A stretch of DNA of 27,045 nucleotides from GCA-2733415 sp964608925 (lineage in GTDB: Bacteria; Bacteroidota; Bacteroidia; Flavobacteriales; Flavobacteriaceae), in the NCBI GenBank assembly GCA_964608925.1, contig CAZSQD010000009.1, positions 1-27,045 of the forward strand. Reading direction: 5' to 3'. The translations under genes and the position numbers were made by a program. The notes beneath the pieces were generated by a model, which was not told where the DNA came from, did no database searches, and saw only the letters and a list, made by a program, of their open reading frames with translations. Below, in pieces: positions 15,829-25,101 of this stretch; the stretch's first letter is position 1; every line of letters starts with the position of its first letter.

Positions 15829-17277
15829 TTAGTTATTTTCACCATACCCAACTGCTACTCCCTTAAAAGTTGCGGTGGTACAATCGTTAATTTTCACCAT
15901 TACAAAATCGCCAATTTTATAATGTTCTTTAGGAAAAACAATCATATTATTTTGAGTGTTACGTCCTGCCCACTCTTGATCTGATTTTTTTGACGTGGTT
16001 TCTATTAAAACCTCTTCCTTTTTTCCGATGTGTTTTTTTAATTGCTCATAACCTATTGCACGTTGTACATCAATAATTTCTTGCAATCTTCGTTTTTTAA
16101 CCGCTAAAGGTATGTCATCTTCTAATTTACGAGCTGCCATTGTACCAGGTCTTTCTGAATAAGCAAACATAAAACCGTAATCATATTTTACATATTTAAT
16201 CAAATCAATAGTATCTTGATGATCTGCTTCGGTTTCTGTTGGAAAACCTGTAATCATGTCTTGAGATAATGAAATATCTGGGATTATTTTATAAATATTA
16301 TCTACCAATTCCATATACTCCTCACGAGTATGTTGGCGATTCATTGCTTTTAAAATTCGGTTACTTCCACTTTGTACAGGCAAGTGCAAATAATTACATA
16401 TATTTTTATGTTTTGCCATGGTATGTATCACTTCCAAATGCATATCATGCGGATTAGAAGTAGAAAAACGAATACGCATTTTTGGGAATTTAACGGCTAC
16501 CATATCCAACAGCGCTGCAAAATTAACTGCGGTTGCTTTTTGTATATCAGTAGCATTTTTAAATTCTTTTTTCAAGCCGCCGCCATACCATAAATAGCTA
16601 TCTACATTTTGACCTAATAGCGTTACTTCTTTATAACCATTAGTTACTAAATCTTGTATTTCTTTTAAAATAGATTGTGGCTCTCTACTACGTTCTCTAC
16701 CACGTGTAAAAGGTACTACACAAAACGTACACATGTTATCACAACCACGAGTTATGGACACAAATGCTGTTACACCGTTAGTATGCAAACGCACTGGAGA
16801 AATGTCAGCATAGGTTTCCTCTTTTGATAAAATTACGTTTACGGCATCTCTACCTTCGTTAATTTCCGCTAATAAATTTGGGAAATCTTTATACGCATCT
16901 GGACCAACAACAAGGTCTACAATTTTTTCTTCTTCTAAAAATTTTTCTTTCAAACGCTCTGCCATACAACCCAAAACTCCAACTTTCATTTTAGGATTAT
17001 GCTTGCGTTTTACCGCTTGATATTGTTGTAAACGCTTACGCACAGTTTGTTCCGCCTTATCACGTATGGAACAGGTGTTTACCAAAACCAAATCAGCTTC
17101 CTCCATTTTTTGAGTGGTATTATACCCTTCTTTTGCCAAAATAGAAGCTACTATTTCACTATCCGAAAAATTCATTTGACAGCCGTAACTTTCAATAAAA
17201 AGTTTACGTGTGTTTTCTTTTTTATCCGCAGTTAATAATGATTGCCCTTGTTTACTTTCGTCTATTGTCTTCTCCAT
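15829..17277 (-). CDS. miaB: tRNA-2-methylthio-N6-isopentenyladenosine synthase MiaB
   Basis: MiaB is a radical-SAM methylthiotransferase that adds a methylthio group to i6A37 of tRNAs reading UNN codons. The 482-residue product has the N-terminal cluster cysteines Cys33 (ESYGCQMN), Cys69 (VNTCSIRDKAE) and Cys104 (GVLGCMAER), the radical-SAM CxxxCxxC at Cys179/183/186 (RGCDNMCTFC), and a C-terminal TRAM domain. I chose the ATG at 17277 (MEKTIDES). A longer frame reaches a TTG at 17307, but that TTG lies inside the predicted -7 box, so it would not be transcribed as a start. It is transcribed divergently from topA. All catalytic residues are present. Confidence 0.96.
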   Translation of the reverse strand: MEKTIDESKQGQSLLTADKKENTRKLFIESYGCQMNFSDSEIVASILAKEGYNTTQKMEEADLVLVNTCSIRDKAEQTVRKRLQQYQAVKRKHNPKMKVGVLGCMAERLKEKFLEEEKIVDLVVGPDAYKDFPNLLAEINEGRDAVNVILSKEETYADISPVRLHTNGVTAFVSITRGCDNMCTFCVVPFTRGRERSREPQSILKEIQDLVTNGYKEVTLLGQNVDSYLWYGGGLKKEFKNATDIQKATAVNFAALLDMVAVKFPKMRIRFSTSNPHDMHLEVIHTMAKHKNICNYLHLPVQSGSNRILKAMNRQHTREEYMELVDNIYKIIPDISLSQDMITGFPTETEADHQDTIDLIKYVKYDYGFMFAYSERPGTMAARKLEDDIPLAVKKRRLQEIIDVQRAIGYEQLKKHIGKKEEVLIETTSKKSDQEWAGRNTQNNMIVFPKEHYKIGDFVMVKINDCTTATFKGVAVGYGENN

Positions 17278-17304
17278 ATATATAATGTATGCATATTCAG
17301 TTGG

Positions 17305-17336
17305 CAAAGATAGTGCTAAAAACAGTTTCTGACAAA
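17305..17336 (-). promoter_or_regulatory. miaB promoter (-33/-7)
   Basis: On the minus strand TTTG (17336-17333) and TATCTTTG (17312-17305, exact TAnnTTTG) are 20 bp apart, a textbook Bacteroidota primary promoter. The leader to the ATG at 17277 is about 20-25 nt. This decides the start codon of miaB. Confidence 0.7.
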
Positions 17337-17384
17337 GTGGCAGATGGTTTTTAATACTATTTTAACGTTAAATGCCTCTTTTAT

Positions 17385-17414
17385 TTTCGAATTAAAAAAA
17401 ATAATATACTTTTG
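17385..17414 (+). promoter_or_regulatory. topA promoter
   Basis: TACTTTTG (17407-17414) is an exact -7 box. Only a degenerate -33 (TTTCG near 17385-17389) precedes it. The -7 box is about 21 bp before the ATG at 17436. It overlaps the TTG at 17412 that would otherwise extend the ORF, supporting the internal ATG. Confidence 0.6.
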
Positions 17415-17435
17415 CAAAATCTAACACGAGGAACA

Positions 17436-19961
17436 ATGGCAAAGAATTTAGTTATAGTTGAGTCACCTGCAAAGGCAAAAACAATTGAAAAATTTTTAGG
17501 AAAAGATTTTAAGGTAGAATCCAGTTTTGGACATATTGCTGATCTTCCTTCTAAAGAATTAGGAATAGATGTAGATGGAGATTTTGATCCCAAATACATT
17601 GTTTCTGACGATAAAAAAGCAATTGTAAAAAAATTAAAAACCTTAGCGAAAGCAGCAGATACCGTATGGTTAGCGAGTGATGAGGATCGAGAAGGTGAGG
17701 CAATAGCGTGGCATTTACAAGAAACGCTAAAATTAGACAAAAGCAAAACCAAACGTATTGTTTTCAATTCTATTACAAAAAGCGCCGTTACTACCGCAAT
17801 TGAAAACCCGCGTGAAATTGATTACAATTTAGTAAACGCACAACAAGCACGTAGAGTTTTAGACCGTATAGTTGGTTACGGCTTATCTCCTGTTTTATGG
17901 CGAAAAGTAAAAGCTGGCTTATCTGCAGGTAGAGTACAATCGGTTTCTGTACGTTTAATTGTAGAACGTGAGCGCTCAATTGAAGCCTTTAATACCGAGG
18001 CTTCTTATAAAGTAATTGCTGAGTTTACCACTTCTGACGGTAAAAAGTTTAAAGCAAAACTTCCAAAAGATTTTAAAACAAAAAAAGAAGCACAAGCTTT
18101 TTTAGATAAAAATAAAGGCGCCGATTTTAAAGTGGAAAGCTTAACGCAAAAACCCGCTAAAAAATCGCCCGCAGCACCATTTACTACATCCACATTACAA
18201 CAAGAAGCATCCCGTAAATTATATTTCTCTGTAAGCAGGACTATGCAAGTTGCACAACGTTTGTATGAGCAAGGGTTAATTACCTATATGAGAACGGATA
18301 GTGTAAACTTATCAAAAGAAGCTTTAGTAGCTGCCGCTACGGAAATTGAAGATTCTTACGGTAAAGAATATGTGCAAAATCGTAGTTTCACCAATAAAAA
18401 CAAAGGAGCACAAGAAGCGCATGAGGCTATCAGACCTACGGACATGAGTAAGCATACCGTAAATGTAGAGTATGATCAAGCCCGTTTATATGAATTAATT
18501 TGGAAACGTACCTTAGCTTCTCAAATGAGTGATGCACAATTGGAACGTACCAACATAAAAATTGAAGCTTCCACACATCAAAATTTATTTACCGCAAACG
18601 GACAAATGATAAAGTTTGATGGTTTCCTAAAAGTATATTTAGAAGGAAATGACAATGAAGAGGAAGAACAAGAAGGCATGTTGCCTATTATGACAAAAGG
18701 CGATAACGTAACCAATAATTACATTACCGCTACGGAACGTTTTAGTAGAGCACCCTACCGTTTTACCGAAGCTTCTTTGGTAAAACGTTTAGAAGAATTA
18801 GGTATTGGTCGTCCGTCAACTTACGCGCCAACAATTTCTACTATTCAAAATAGAAAATATGTTGAAAAAGGTCAAATTGAAGGGGTTGAACGTAAATACA
18901 ACCAATTAATATTAGAAAATAATACAATAGGTGATACTATTTTATCTGAAAAAGTAGGTGCCGATAAAGGAAAATTAATCCCTACTGACATTGGGATGAT
19001 TGTAAATGACTTTTTGGTAACCAATTTTGAAACCGTATTAGATTATAACTTTACTGCTAACGTAGAAAAAACTTTCGATTTAATTGCTTCAGGTGATAAA
19101 GATTGGAAAGTAATGATGAAAGACTTTTATAAAGAATTTCATCCAAAAGTATTAGATGTACAAGAAAATGCCGAACGTGGAAACGGAGAACGTATTTTAG
19201 GAGTACACCCAGAAACAGGACGTCAAGTAAGCGTACGTTTAGGGCGTTTTGGAGCCATGGTACAAGTAGGTACTGTTGATGACGAAGAAAAACCATTATT
19301 TGCAAGTCTAACTGCCAATCAAAGTTTAACTACCATTAATTTTGAGGAAGCAATGGATTTATTTAAACTTCCTAAAGATTTAGGAGTTTATGAAAGTGAT
19401 GAAGTAATTGTAAGCAACGGTCGTTTTGGACCGTATGTAAAATGGGGCGCCAAATATATTTCTTTAGAAAAAGGCGAAAACGCAATGGATGTTGATTTAG
19501 ATAGAGCCATTGTATTAATTGAAGCTAAAAAGAAAGCTGATGCTCCTATACATCATTATGAAAATTTAGAAGTAACTAAAGGTGTAGGACGTTTTGGACC
19601 GTTTATTAAATGGAACGGAATCTTTATCAATGTAAATAAAAAATACGATTATGACACCTTATCTATTGCAGATATTGAAGAATTAATTGAAGCCAAAAAA
19701 CAAAAAGAAATTGACAAGCTAATAGTTTCTTGGGAAGAAGAAGGTATCCGTATAGAAAAAGCACGTTGGGGACGCCATAATATTATTAAAGGAAAACAAA
19801 AATTAGAGTTAGCAAAAACAGTTGATCCTACTAAAATTACTTTAGAAAAAGCGATTAAATTATTGGAAGATGCCAAACCGAAGCGTAAAACCGCTAAGAA
19901 AAAAACAGCAACCAAAAAGAAAGCACCTGCTAAAAAGAAAACCACAACTAAAAAAAAATAA
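17436..19961 (+). CDS. topA: DNA topoisomerase I (type IA)
   Basis: TopA relaxes negative supercoils by a transient 5'-phosphotyrosine break. The 841-residue product opens with the TOPRIM domain (KNLVIVESPAKAKTIEKFLG) including the acidic DEDREGE motif (Asp82-Glu83-Asp84). The active-site Tyr is Tyr284 in GLITYMRTDS. The GIGRPSTYAPTI segment and C-terminal repeats (VSNGRFGPYVKWGAKYI, VGRFGPFIKWNGIFIN) follow, ending in a highly Lys/Ala/Thr-rich basic tail. No four-cysteine zinc fingers remain; in many Bacteroidota TopAs the repeats and a Lys-rich tail take their place. The start at ATG 17436 fits MAKNLVIVESP and the promoter. The region after the gene holds GCATAAA tandem words. Confidence 0.97.
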   Translation: MAKNLVIVESPAKAKTIEKFLGKDFKVESSFGHIADLPSKELGIDVDGDFDPKYIVSDDKKAIVKKLKTLAKAADTVWLASDEDREGEAIAWHLQETLKLDKSKTKRIVFNSITKSAVTTAIENPREIDYNLVNAQQARRVLDRIVGYGLSPVLWRKVKAGLSAGRVQSVSVRLIVERERSIEAFNTEASYKVIAEFTTSDGKKFKAKLPKDFKTKKEAQAFLDKNKGADFKVESLTQKPAKKSPAAPFTTSTLQQEASRKLYFSVSRTMQVAQRLYEQGLITYMRTDSVNLSKEALVAAATEIEDSYGKEYVQNRSFTNKNKGAQEAHEAIRPTDMSKHTVNVEYDQARLYELIWKRTLASQMSDAQLERTNIKIEASTHQNLFTANGQMIKFDGFLKVYLEGNDNEEEEQEGMLPIMTKGDNVTNNYITATERFSRAPYRFTEASLVKRLEELGIGRPSTYAPTISTIQNRKYVEKGQIEGVERKYNQLILENNTIGDTILSEKVGADKGKLIPTDIGMIVNDFLVTNFETVLDYNFTANVEKTFDLIASGDKDWKVMMKDFYKEFHPKVLDVQENAERGNGERILGVHPETGRQVSVRLGRFGAMVQVGTVDDEEKPLFASLTANQSLTTINFEEAMDLFKLPKDLGVYESDEVIVSNGRFGPYVKWGAKYISLEKGENAMDVDLDRAIVLIEAKKKADAPIHHYENLEVTKGVGRFGPFIKWNGIFINVNKKYDYDTLSIADIEELIEAKKQKEIDKLIVSWEEEGIRIEKARWGRHNIIKGKQKLELAKTVDPTKITLEKAIKLLEDAKPKRKTAKKKTATKKKAPAKKKTTTKKK

Positions 19962-19999
19962 AAGCATAAAGCATAAAGCTTGTTGCGTATTGCATAAAT

Positions 20000-21148
20000 A
20001 TGATTGATTTTTTAACGCCCGTTTCTAAAGAAGTTTTAGCGCATGCTAAAATGCAAGAAGAGCAATCTTTAGGGTTTCAAACCCAATTTCATACTGAAAG
20101 TGAGTTTCCCGAAATAAAAAAAGGAAACTTAGTAATTGTTGGGGTGTTGGAAAACAGGAATGACATTAATTACATAGGAGAACAATTATCTTTTGATTCC
20201 ATCAGAAAATCATTGTATGAACTCTTTCCTGGAAATTGGACACAAATTATTGTTGATATTGGTGATATTCAGGCAGGAGCAGCAGTTTCTGATACCTATT
20301 TTGCAGTAAAGCAAGTGGTAGCAGCTATTATCAAATTAGGCGCAACCCCTATTATTTTAGGAGGCACTAATGATTTAACCTACGCTACCTATAGAGCATA
20401 TGATCAGCTAGATCAAATGGTAAATTTAGTTACTATTGATGCTAAATTTGATTTACGAGATGCTTCCGAAGGGATTAAAAATAACAATTATTTAAACCAA
20501 ATTATTATTGAAGAACCTAACAACCTCATTAATTTTACCAATATTGGTTTTCAAACCTATTACAACTCACAAGAAGAAATTGATTTAATGGAGCGCCTAT
20601 ATTTTGAAGCGTATCGATTAGGAGAAATTACACATAAAATAGACCGAGTAGAGCCCATTACTAGAAATGCCGATGTGGTAAGTTTTGATATTACCGCCAT
20701 ACGTGCATCAGAATTGTCAAACGGAAAAGGATATCGATCTCCAAATGGTTTTGAAGGCAAAGAGGCATGTGCAATTGCACGCTATGCAGGATTAAGCAAC
20801 CAAGTATCCTGTTTTGGTTTATTTGAAATAAACAACGCCTTATCTGACTCTGGAGAAATGCTAATTGCGCAAATTATATGGTATTTTATAGAAGGTGTAC
20901 ATTGTAAAATTAAAGAACCCTCTTTTCTTGAAGCAGAAAACTTTACCAAATACAATGTGCTATTACCAGATTTTGACTTAGTATTTTACAAAAGCACAAA
21001 AAGTAATAGATGGTGGGTAGCAACACCAGAAAACAATATGACTCAAAAAAATGCGTTATTACCATGTTCTCAAGAAGATTACAATGCCGCTTGTAATCAA
21101 AAAATACCAGAGCGCATATTTAAAGCATTTAGAAAAAATTTAATTTAA
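20000..21148 (+). CDS. Arginase/formimidoylglutamase-fold protein with degenerate metal site
   Basis: The 382-residue protein follows the ureohydrolase fold, but the Mn-binding motifs are damaged. GG-(D/G)-H becomes GGTNDLT, DAHxD becomes DAKFD, and SFDxD becomes SFDIT. So at least three of the six usual ligands (two His, one Asp) are replaced, while other Asp residues remain. Catalysis on formimidoylglutamate, agmatine or arginine is therefore unlikely. I infer a pseudoenzyme with a binding or structural role. It begins 38 bp after topA and ends 154 bp before gldK; in flavobacteria this gene habitually precedes gldK (from memory), hinting at a role linked to gliding or type IX secretion. The frame is clean and shows no decay. 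The neighbouring promoter suggests gldK can be transcribed separately. Confidence 0.85.
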   Translation: MIDFLTPVSKEVLAHAKMQEEQSLGFQTQFHTESEFPEIKKGNLVIVGVLENRNDINYIGEQLSFDSIRKSLYELFPGNWTQIIVDIGDIQAGAAVSDTYFAVKQVVAAIIKLGATPIILGGTNDLTYATYRAYDQLDQMVNLVTIDAKFDLRDASEGIKNNNYLNQIIIEEPNNLINFTNIGFQTYYNSQEEIDLMERLYFEAYRLGEITHKIDRVEPITRNADVVSFDITAIRASELSNGKGYRSPNGFEGKEACAIARYAGLSNQVSCFGLFEINNALSDSGEMLIAQIIWYFIEGVHCKIKEPSFLEAENFTKYNVLLPDFDLVFYKSTKSNRWWVATPENNMTQKNALLPCSQEDYNAACNQKIPERIFKAFRKNLI

Positions 21149-21241
21149 CAGTATTTTAAGGGCTTTATCGATAAAAAGTATGTTTTTTCAGATGAAAAGA
21201 GAAGATTTCACAATATTATTGTACATTTTCTGTCAAAAAAG

Positions 21242-21272
21242 TTGTTTTTTAGGAAATATATAGATATGTTTA
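21242..21272 (+). promoter_or_regulatory. Putative gldKLMN promoter
   Basis: TTG (21242-21244) and TATGTTTA (21265-21272, one mismatch to TAnnTTTG) are exactly 20 bp apart, in the 154-bp gap before gldK. The -7 box lies about 30 bp upstream of the first ATG. This would let gldKLMN be expressed independently of the topA/arginase-fold pair. Confidence 0.5.
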
Positions 21273-21302
21273 CGCCCTTGAAATAGATAACACTTAATAT
21301 TA

Positions 21303-22697
21303 ATGAAACATTTTATGAAGAAGTTTGTAGCATTCGTAATGATTTTAACAACTTTTGCAAGTTGTAACAAAAATTCAAACGGACACCTTGTTGGCGTTAA
21401 AGGCAAAAACTGGAAACCAGAACAACCTTTCGGAACAACTTTAGTTCCTGGAGGATCTTTTATTATGGGTAAATCTGATGAAGATAGACCTGCCGTTCAA
21501 GATGCCCCAACAAAAACAGTAACTGTTCGTTCATTTTACATGGATGAAACTGAAATTACAAACAGTGAATATCGTCAATTTGTAAATTGGGTACGTGATT
21601 CAATTGTACGTACTAAATTAGCAATTTTAGCTGACGAAACTGGTGAAACTGATGATACTGGTGGTAAAAATGTAACAGGTATTGCTGCTTATGCTTTTAA
21701 AGATGCTGATACAGCAAACTTAAGTGTGTATGACAAATATATGTTAGACAACTATTACAGCATGATGGAGAACTATGAAGGTAGAAAATTAAACAACGAT
21801 ATTGATTTAATTTTAGACAAAGATGAATATCCAGATGAGTATTATGTTGAAGTAATGGATTCTATGTATTTACCTATTGAAGAAGCCTTTAATGGTAACC
21901 GCCCATGGGATGTAAAGAAATTTGTATACCGTTACAAATGGTTAGACATTGAAGAAGCTGCTAAAGCAAGAAACAAAGGAAAAAGAAGAAGAGATTTTAT
22001 TAAAACAGATACTGTAGAGGTTTATCCTGATACAACTGCTTGGATTAGAGATTTTGCATACTCCTATAATGAGCCAATGCACAATGATTATTTTTGGCAT
22101 GATGCGTATGGTGATTACCCAGTAGTAGGGATTTCTTGGCAACAAGCAAAAGCTTTTTGTGACTGGAGAACTTTATATAGAAACTCTTTCATTAAAAAAG
22201 GACAATCACACGTAAACAGTTTTCGCTTACCATCTGAAGCAGAATGGGAATACGCTGCACGTGGTGGCTTAAGTGGAACTACATACCCTTGGGGTGGGCC
22301 TTACGCTAAAAATGACAGAGGTTGTTTTTTAGCAAATTTTAAACCTTTAAGAGGTGATTATGCAGCTGATCAAGCATTATATACTGTAGAAGCAAATGCA
22401 TACCAACCTAATGATTACAATTTATACAACATGGCAGGTAACGTATCTGAATGGACCGGGTCAGCTTATGATGCCAATGCGTATGAATACATGTCAACTA
22501 TGAACCCAAATGTAAATGACAAAACAAACATGCGTAAAGTTATACGTGGAGGATCATGGAAAGACGTTGCTTACTTTTTACAAGTAAGTACACGTGATTA
22601 TGAATACGCCGACTCATCAAGAAGTTTTGTAGGTTTTAGAACTGTACAAGATTACATGGGTACCGATGTAACATCATCAAAAAACACAGCACGATAA
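21303..22697 (+). CDS. gldK: Type IX secretion/gliding outer-membrane lipoprotein GldK
   Basis: GldK forms, with GldN, the periplasmic ring of the type IX secretion system linked to the outer membrane. The product (464 residues) has a lipoprotein signal peptide with lipobox TFASC (Cys21) and a formylglycine-generating-enzyme-like (sulfatase-modifying-factor) fold: LVPGGSFIMGKSDEDRP, RSFYMDETEITNSEYRQFV, FRLPSEAEWEYAARGG, MAGNVSEWTGSAYD and KVIRGGSWKD. A second ATG at 21315 (MKKFVAFVMILTTFASC) gives an equally good, more family-like signal peptide, so the start could be 12 bases later. It is the first gene of the gldKLMN operon; gldL follows after 57 bp. Confidence 0.96.
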   Translation: MKHFMKKFVAFVMILTTFASCNKNSNGHLVGVKGKNWKPEQPFGTTLVPGGSFIMGKSDEDRPAVQDAPTKTVTVRSFYMDETEITNSEYRQFVNWVRDSIVRTKLAILADETGETDDTGGKNVTGIAAYAFKDADTANLSVYDKYMLDNYYSMMENYEGRKLNNDIDLILDKDEYPDEYYVEVMDSMYLPIEEAFNGNRPWDVKKFVYRYKWLDIEEAAKARNKGKRRRDFIKTDTVEVYPDTTAWIRDFAYSYNEPMHNDYFWHDAYGDYPVVGISWQQAKAFCDWRTLYRNSFIKKGQSHVNSFRLPSEAEWEYAARGGLSGTTYPWGGPYAKNDRGCFLANFKPLRGDYAADQALYTVEANAYQPNDYNLYNMAGNVSEWTGSAYDANAYEYMSTMNPNVNDKTNMRKVIRGGSWKDVAYFLQVSTRDYEYADSSRSFVGFRTVQDYMGTDVTSSKNTAR

Positions 22698-22754
22698 TTA
22701 CTTACCATTAATTATATATAACCAATTTATTAACTTAACTAAAACAAATTTATT

Positions 22755-23399
22755 ATGAGTATTTTTAAATCACAAGGATTCAAAAAAACAATGTCAATGG
22801 CATACGGACTAGGTGGAGCAGTCGTAATTATCGGTGCTTTATTCAAATTAATGCACTGGAAAGGTGGATCATTAATGCTAATTATCGGTTTAGGAACTGA
22901 AGCACTTATTTTTGCACTTTCAGCATTTGAACCATTACATGACGACCTAGATTGGTCATTAGTATACCCTGAATTATCAGGCGGACAAATGTCTGGTAAA
23001 AAAGGCGGAAAAGATGCTCCAGAAGATGTACAAGGTATGTTATCTCAAAAACTAGATGCTATGTTAAAAGATGCAAAGTTAGATGCTAACTTAATGTCTT
23101 CTTTAACTACCTCTATTCAAGGTTTTGAAGGTGCTGCAAATGCAATTCAACCAGCGGTTGATTCTATTGCTGCAACTAAAAAATACTCTGAGCAAATGAG
23201 CTTAGCTGCAAGTCAAATGGAAGGTTTAAACTCTTTATACAAAGTGCAAATGGAATCTGCTTCACGTCAAGCTGAAGTAAACAAATCTGCTGCTGATTAT
23301 GCTGAGCAATTACAGTCTCAAATGGCATCATTAACATCTAACTTATCTTCTTTAAACGGAGTATATGGTGGTATGTTATCTGCAATGACAACAAAATAA
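22755..23399 (+). CDS. gldL: Type IX secretion/gliding inner-membrane motor protein GldL
   Basis: GldL and GldM form the proton-driven rotary motor of gliding and type IX secretion; five GldL surround two GldM in the inner membrane. The 214-residue product has two N-terminal helices (about 14-33 and 39-57) with the key intramembrane Glu49 (GTEALIFALSAFEP) and the Lys31/His34 pair (LFKLMH), followed by DDLDWSLVYPEL and a long cytoplasmic helical tail. The turn between the two helices (HWKGGS) looks about four residues shorter than in the Flavobacterium johnsoniae protein as I remember it, while the ionisable residues are kept. It lies 57 bp after gldK and 47 bp before gldM. Confidence 0.96.
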   Translation: MSIFKSQGFKKTMSMAYGLGGAVVIIGALFKLMHWKGGSLMLIIGLGTEALIFALSAFEPLHDDLDWSLVYPELSGGQMSGKKGGKDAPEDVQGMLSQKLDAMLKDAKLDANLMSSLTTSIQGFEGAANAIQPAVDSIAATKKYSEQMSLAASQMEGLNSLYKVQMESASRQAEVNKSAADYAEQLQSQMASLTSNLSSLNGVYGGMLSAMTTK

Positions 23400-23446
23400 T
23401 TAGTTTTTTAAACTAACAATAATATTAATTTAAAAACTAATTAAAT

Positions 23447-25021
23447 ATGGCTAGTGGAAAATTATCCCCAAGACAGAAAATGATTAACCTAATGTACTTA
23501 GTACTTATGGCAATGTTAGCAATGAACATGTCAAAAGAAGTATTAACTGCATTTGGGATGATGAACGATAAATTTGTTGATAGCAATACTGCTTCAACAG
23601 ATAGAAACACAAGTTTCTTAGAAAGTATTCAACAAAAAGCTCAAGATGAGCCAGAACAATACAGTGTAATAAACTCAAAAGCAAAAAACATTTCTAAAGC
23701 TTCAAATGAATTTTATAAATTCTTAGAAACTGTAAAAGATGATATTGTAAAACCTTTTCAAGCCAACTTAAAACCAGATGGTTCATTACCGTATGAGGCT
23801 ATGGATAAAGGTGAGGCTATTGATGAAGCTTGGTTTAAACAAGACAAATTAAAACCAGCAGGTCAAGCAGTAGTTGATGCATTCAATACTTATAAAACAG
23901 ATATGTTTAAACTATTGGATAATAAAAACGCAAAAGGAAAGCAAAATAACACTGCTTTAATTGAAACGTTAAATAAAAAGTTTAGCACCAATGAAGTAGT
24001 ATCTAAAGAAAACGGAACTAAATCATGGTTACATTATAACTTTGAAGGATTTCCTGCAATTGCATCTTTAGCAAAAATGTCTTCTTTTCAATCTGATGTT
24101 AAGGCTTTAGAGTCTGAAATATTATCTGGTTTATTATCAGGTAAACAAGCATCTCAATTATCTTTTAACAACTATAAGGCAATTGTTGTACCTGAAAAAA
24201 CAGCTTTCTTTTCTGGAGAGCACTTTAAAGGTCGTATTGTATTAGGTAGAGTTGATGCGTCAACAAAACCAGATCACGTTATCTTAAATGGTAAAAAAGT
24301 AGATCCTAAAAACTTTAAGGATGGTGGAGTTGTTTTAGACTTCCCTGCTGGAGCGGTTGGAGATAGAGACTTAAAAGGTAAATTTGTTTTCTTAGAAAAC
24401 GGTAAACCTGTTGAAGTTGCTATTGAAAGCTCTTATGCAGTAATCCCTAAACCAAACTCAGCTACTATTTCTGCTGATAAAATGAACGTTGTTTATAGAG
24501 GTATTCCAAACCCAATGACTATTTCATTTGCAGGTGTAGCATCAAATAAAACAAATGCTTCTGCACCAGGTTTACGTAAATCAGGTAAAGGATACATCAT
24601 GACACCTAGTAAAGGTAGAGAGGTAACTATTACGGTTAACGGTACATTAGGTGACGGCTCAAAAGTTTCTGATAGAAAGAAATTTAGAATTAAAGACATC
24701 CCACGCCCACAAGCAGCGGTAAGTAACGTCCCTGGGTCAATCAAGAAAACAAGAAACTCTTTAAAATCAGCTACCATTTCTGCTGTATTAGAAGATTTTG
24801 TGTTTGACTTAAAATTAAAAGTTGGTACTTTTAAATTTAAAGTCCCTGGAAAGCCTACAATTATATGTAATGGTAGTCGTTTAAGCCCAAGAGCTAAAGC
24901 TGCATTAGCTGGTGCTAAAAGAGGTGATATTGTTCAGATTTTTGGAATGAGATCTTCGATTGTTGGTAGTCCCATAAAATTAAAACCTGCATCTCCAGTA
25001 TTAATTGAGCTTTCAAACTAA
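23447..25021 (+). CDS. gldM: Type IX secretion/gliding motor protein GldM
   Basis: GldM is the single-pass partner of GldL; its dimeric periplasmic rod transmits motor movement to GldK/GldN. The 524-residue product starts MASGKLSPRQKMINLMYL, with one membrane helix (about 12-28) preceded by the conserved basic Arg9/Lys11. The long periplasmic region includes SMYLVLMAMLAMNMSKEVL-type boundary residues at its start, then domains rich in beta strands (NKATISADKMNVVYRGIPNPM, ITVNGTLGDGSK, SRLSPRAKAALAGAKRGD). The length agrees with the family (a little over 500 residues). It is separated from gldN by 80 bp containing a perfect hairpin. Confidence 0.96.
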   Translation: MASGKLSPRQKMINLMYLVLMAMLAMNMSKEVLTAFGMMNDKFVDSNTASTDRNTSFLESIQQKAQDEPEQYSVINSKAKNISKASNEFYKFLETVKDDIVKPFQANLKPDGSLPYEAMDKGEAIDEAWFKQDKLKPAGQAVVDAFNTYKTDMFKLLDNKNAKGKQNNTALIETLNKKFSTNEVVSKENGTKSWLHYNFEGFPAIASLAKMSSFQSDVKALESEILSGLLSGKQASQLSFNNYKAIVVPEKTAFFSGEHFKGRIVLGRVDASTKPDHVILNGKKVDPKNFKDGGVVLDFPAGAVGDRDLKGKFVFLENGKPVEVAIESSYAVIPKPNSATISADKMNVVYRGIPNPMTISFAGVASNKTNASAPGLRKSGKGYIMTPSKGREVTITVNGTLGDGSKVSDRKKFRIKDIPRPQAAVSNVPGSIKKTRNSLKSATISAVLEDFVFDLKLKVGTFKFKVPGKPTIICNGSRLSPRAKAALAGAKRGDIVQIFGMRSSIVGSPIKLKPASPVLIELSN

Positions 25022-25034
25022 AAGCATATTACAA

Positions 25035-25073
25035 AATACTCTAAAACAAACATACTTTTTGTTTTAGAGTATT
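25035..25073 (+). promoter_or_regulatory. Perfect 16-bp intercistronic hairpin between gldM and gldN
   Basis: AATACTCTAAAACAAA (25035-25050) is perfectly complementary to TTTGTTTTAGAGTATT (25058-25073) around a 7-base loop CATACTT. No U-tract follows (ACATCAAATAAAC), so this is not a classic terminator. It may act as an mRNA-stability, processing or partial-attenuation element setting gldN relative to gldKLM. Confidence 0.7.
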
Positions 25074-25101
25074 ACATCAAATAAACAATAAATTTAGACC
25101 C

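Noticed and set aside
19962..19999. Tandem GCATAAA words after topA as a possible repeat or attachment site
   Set aside because: There are only two to three short copies and no mobile-element gene nearby; likely AT-rich simple sequence.
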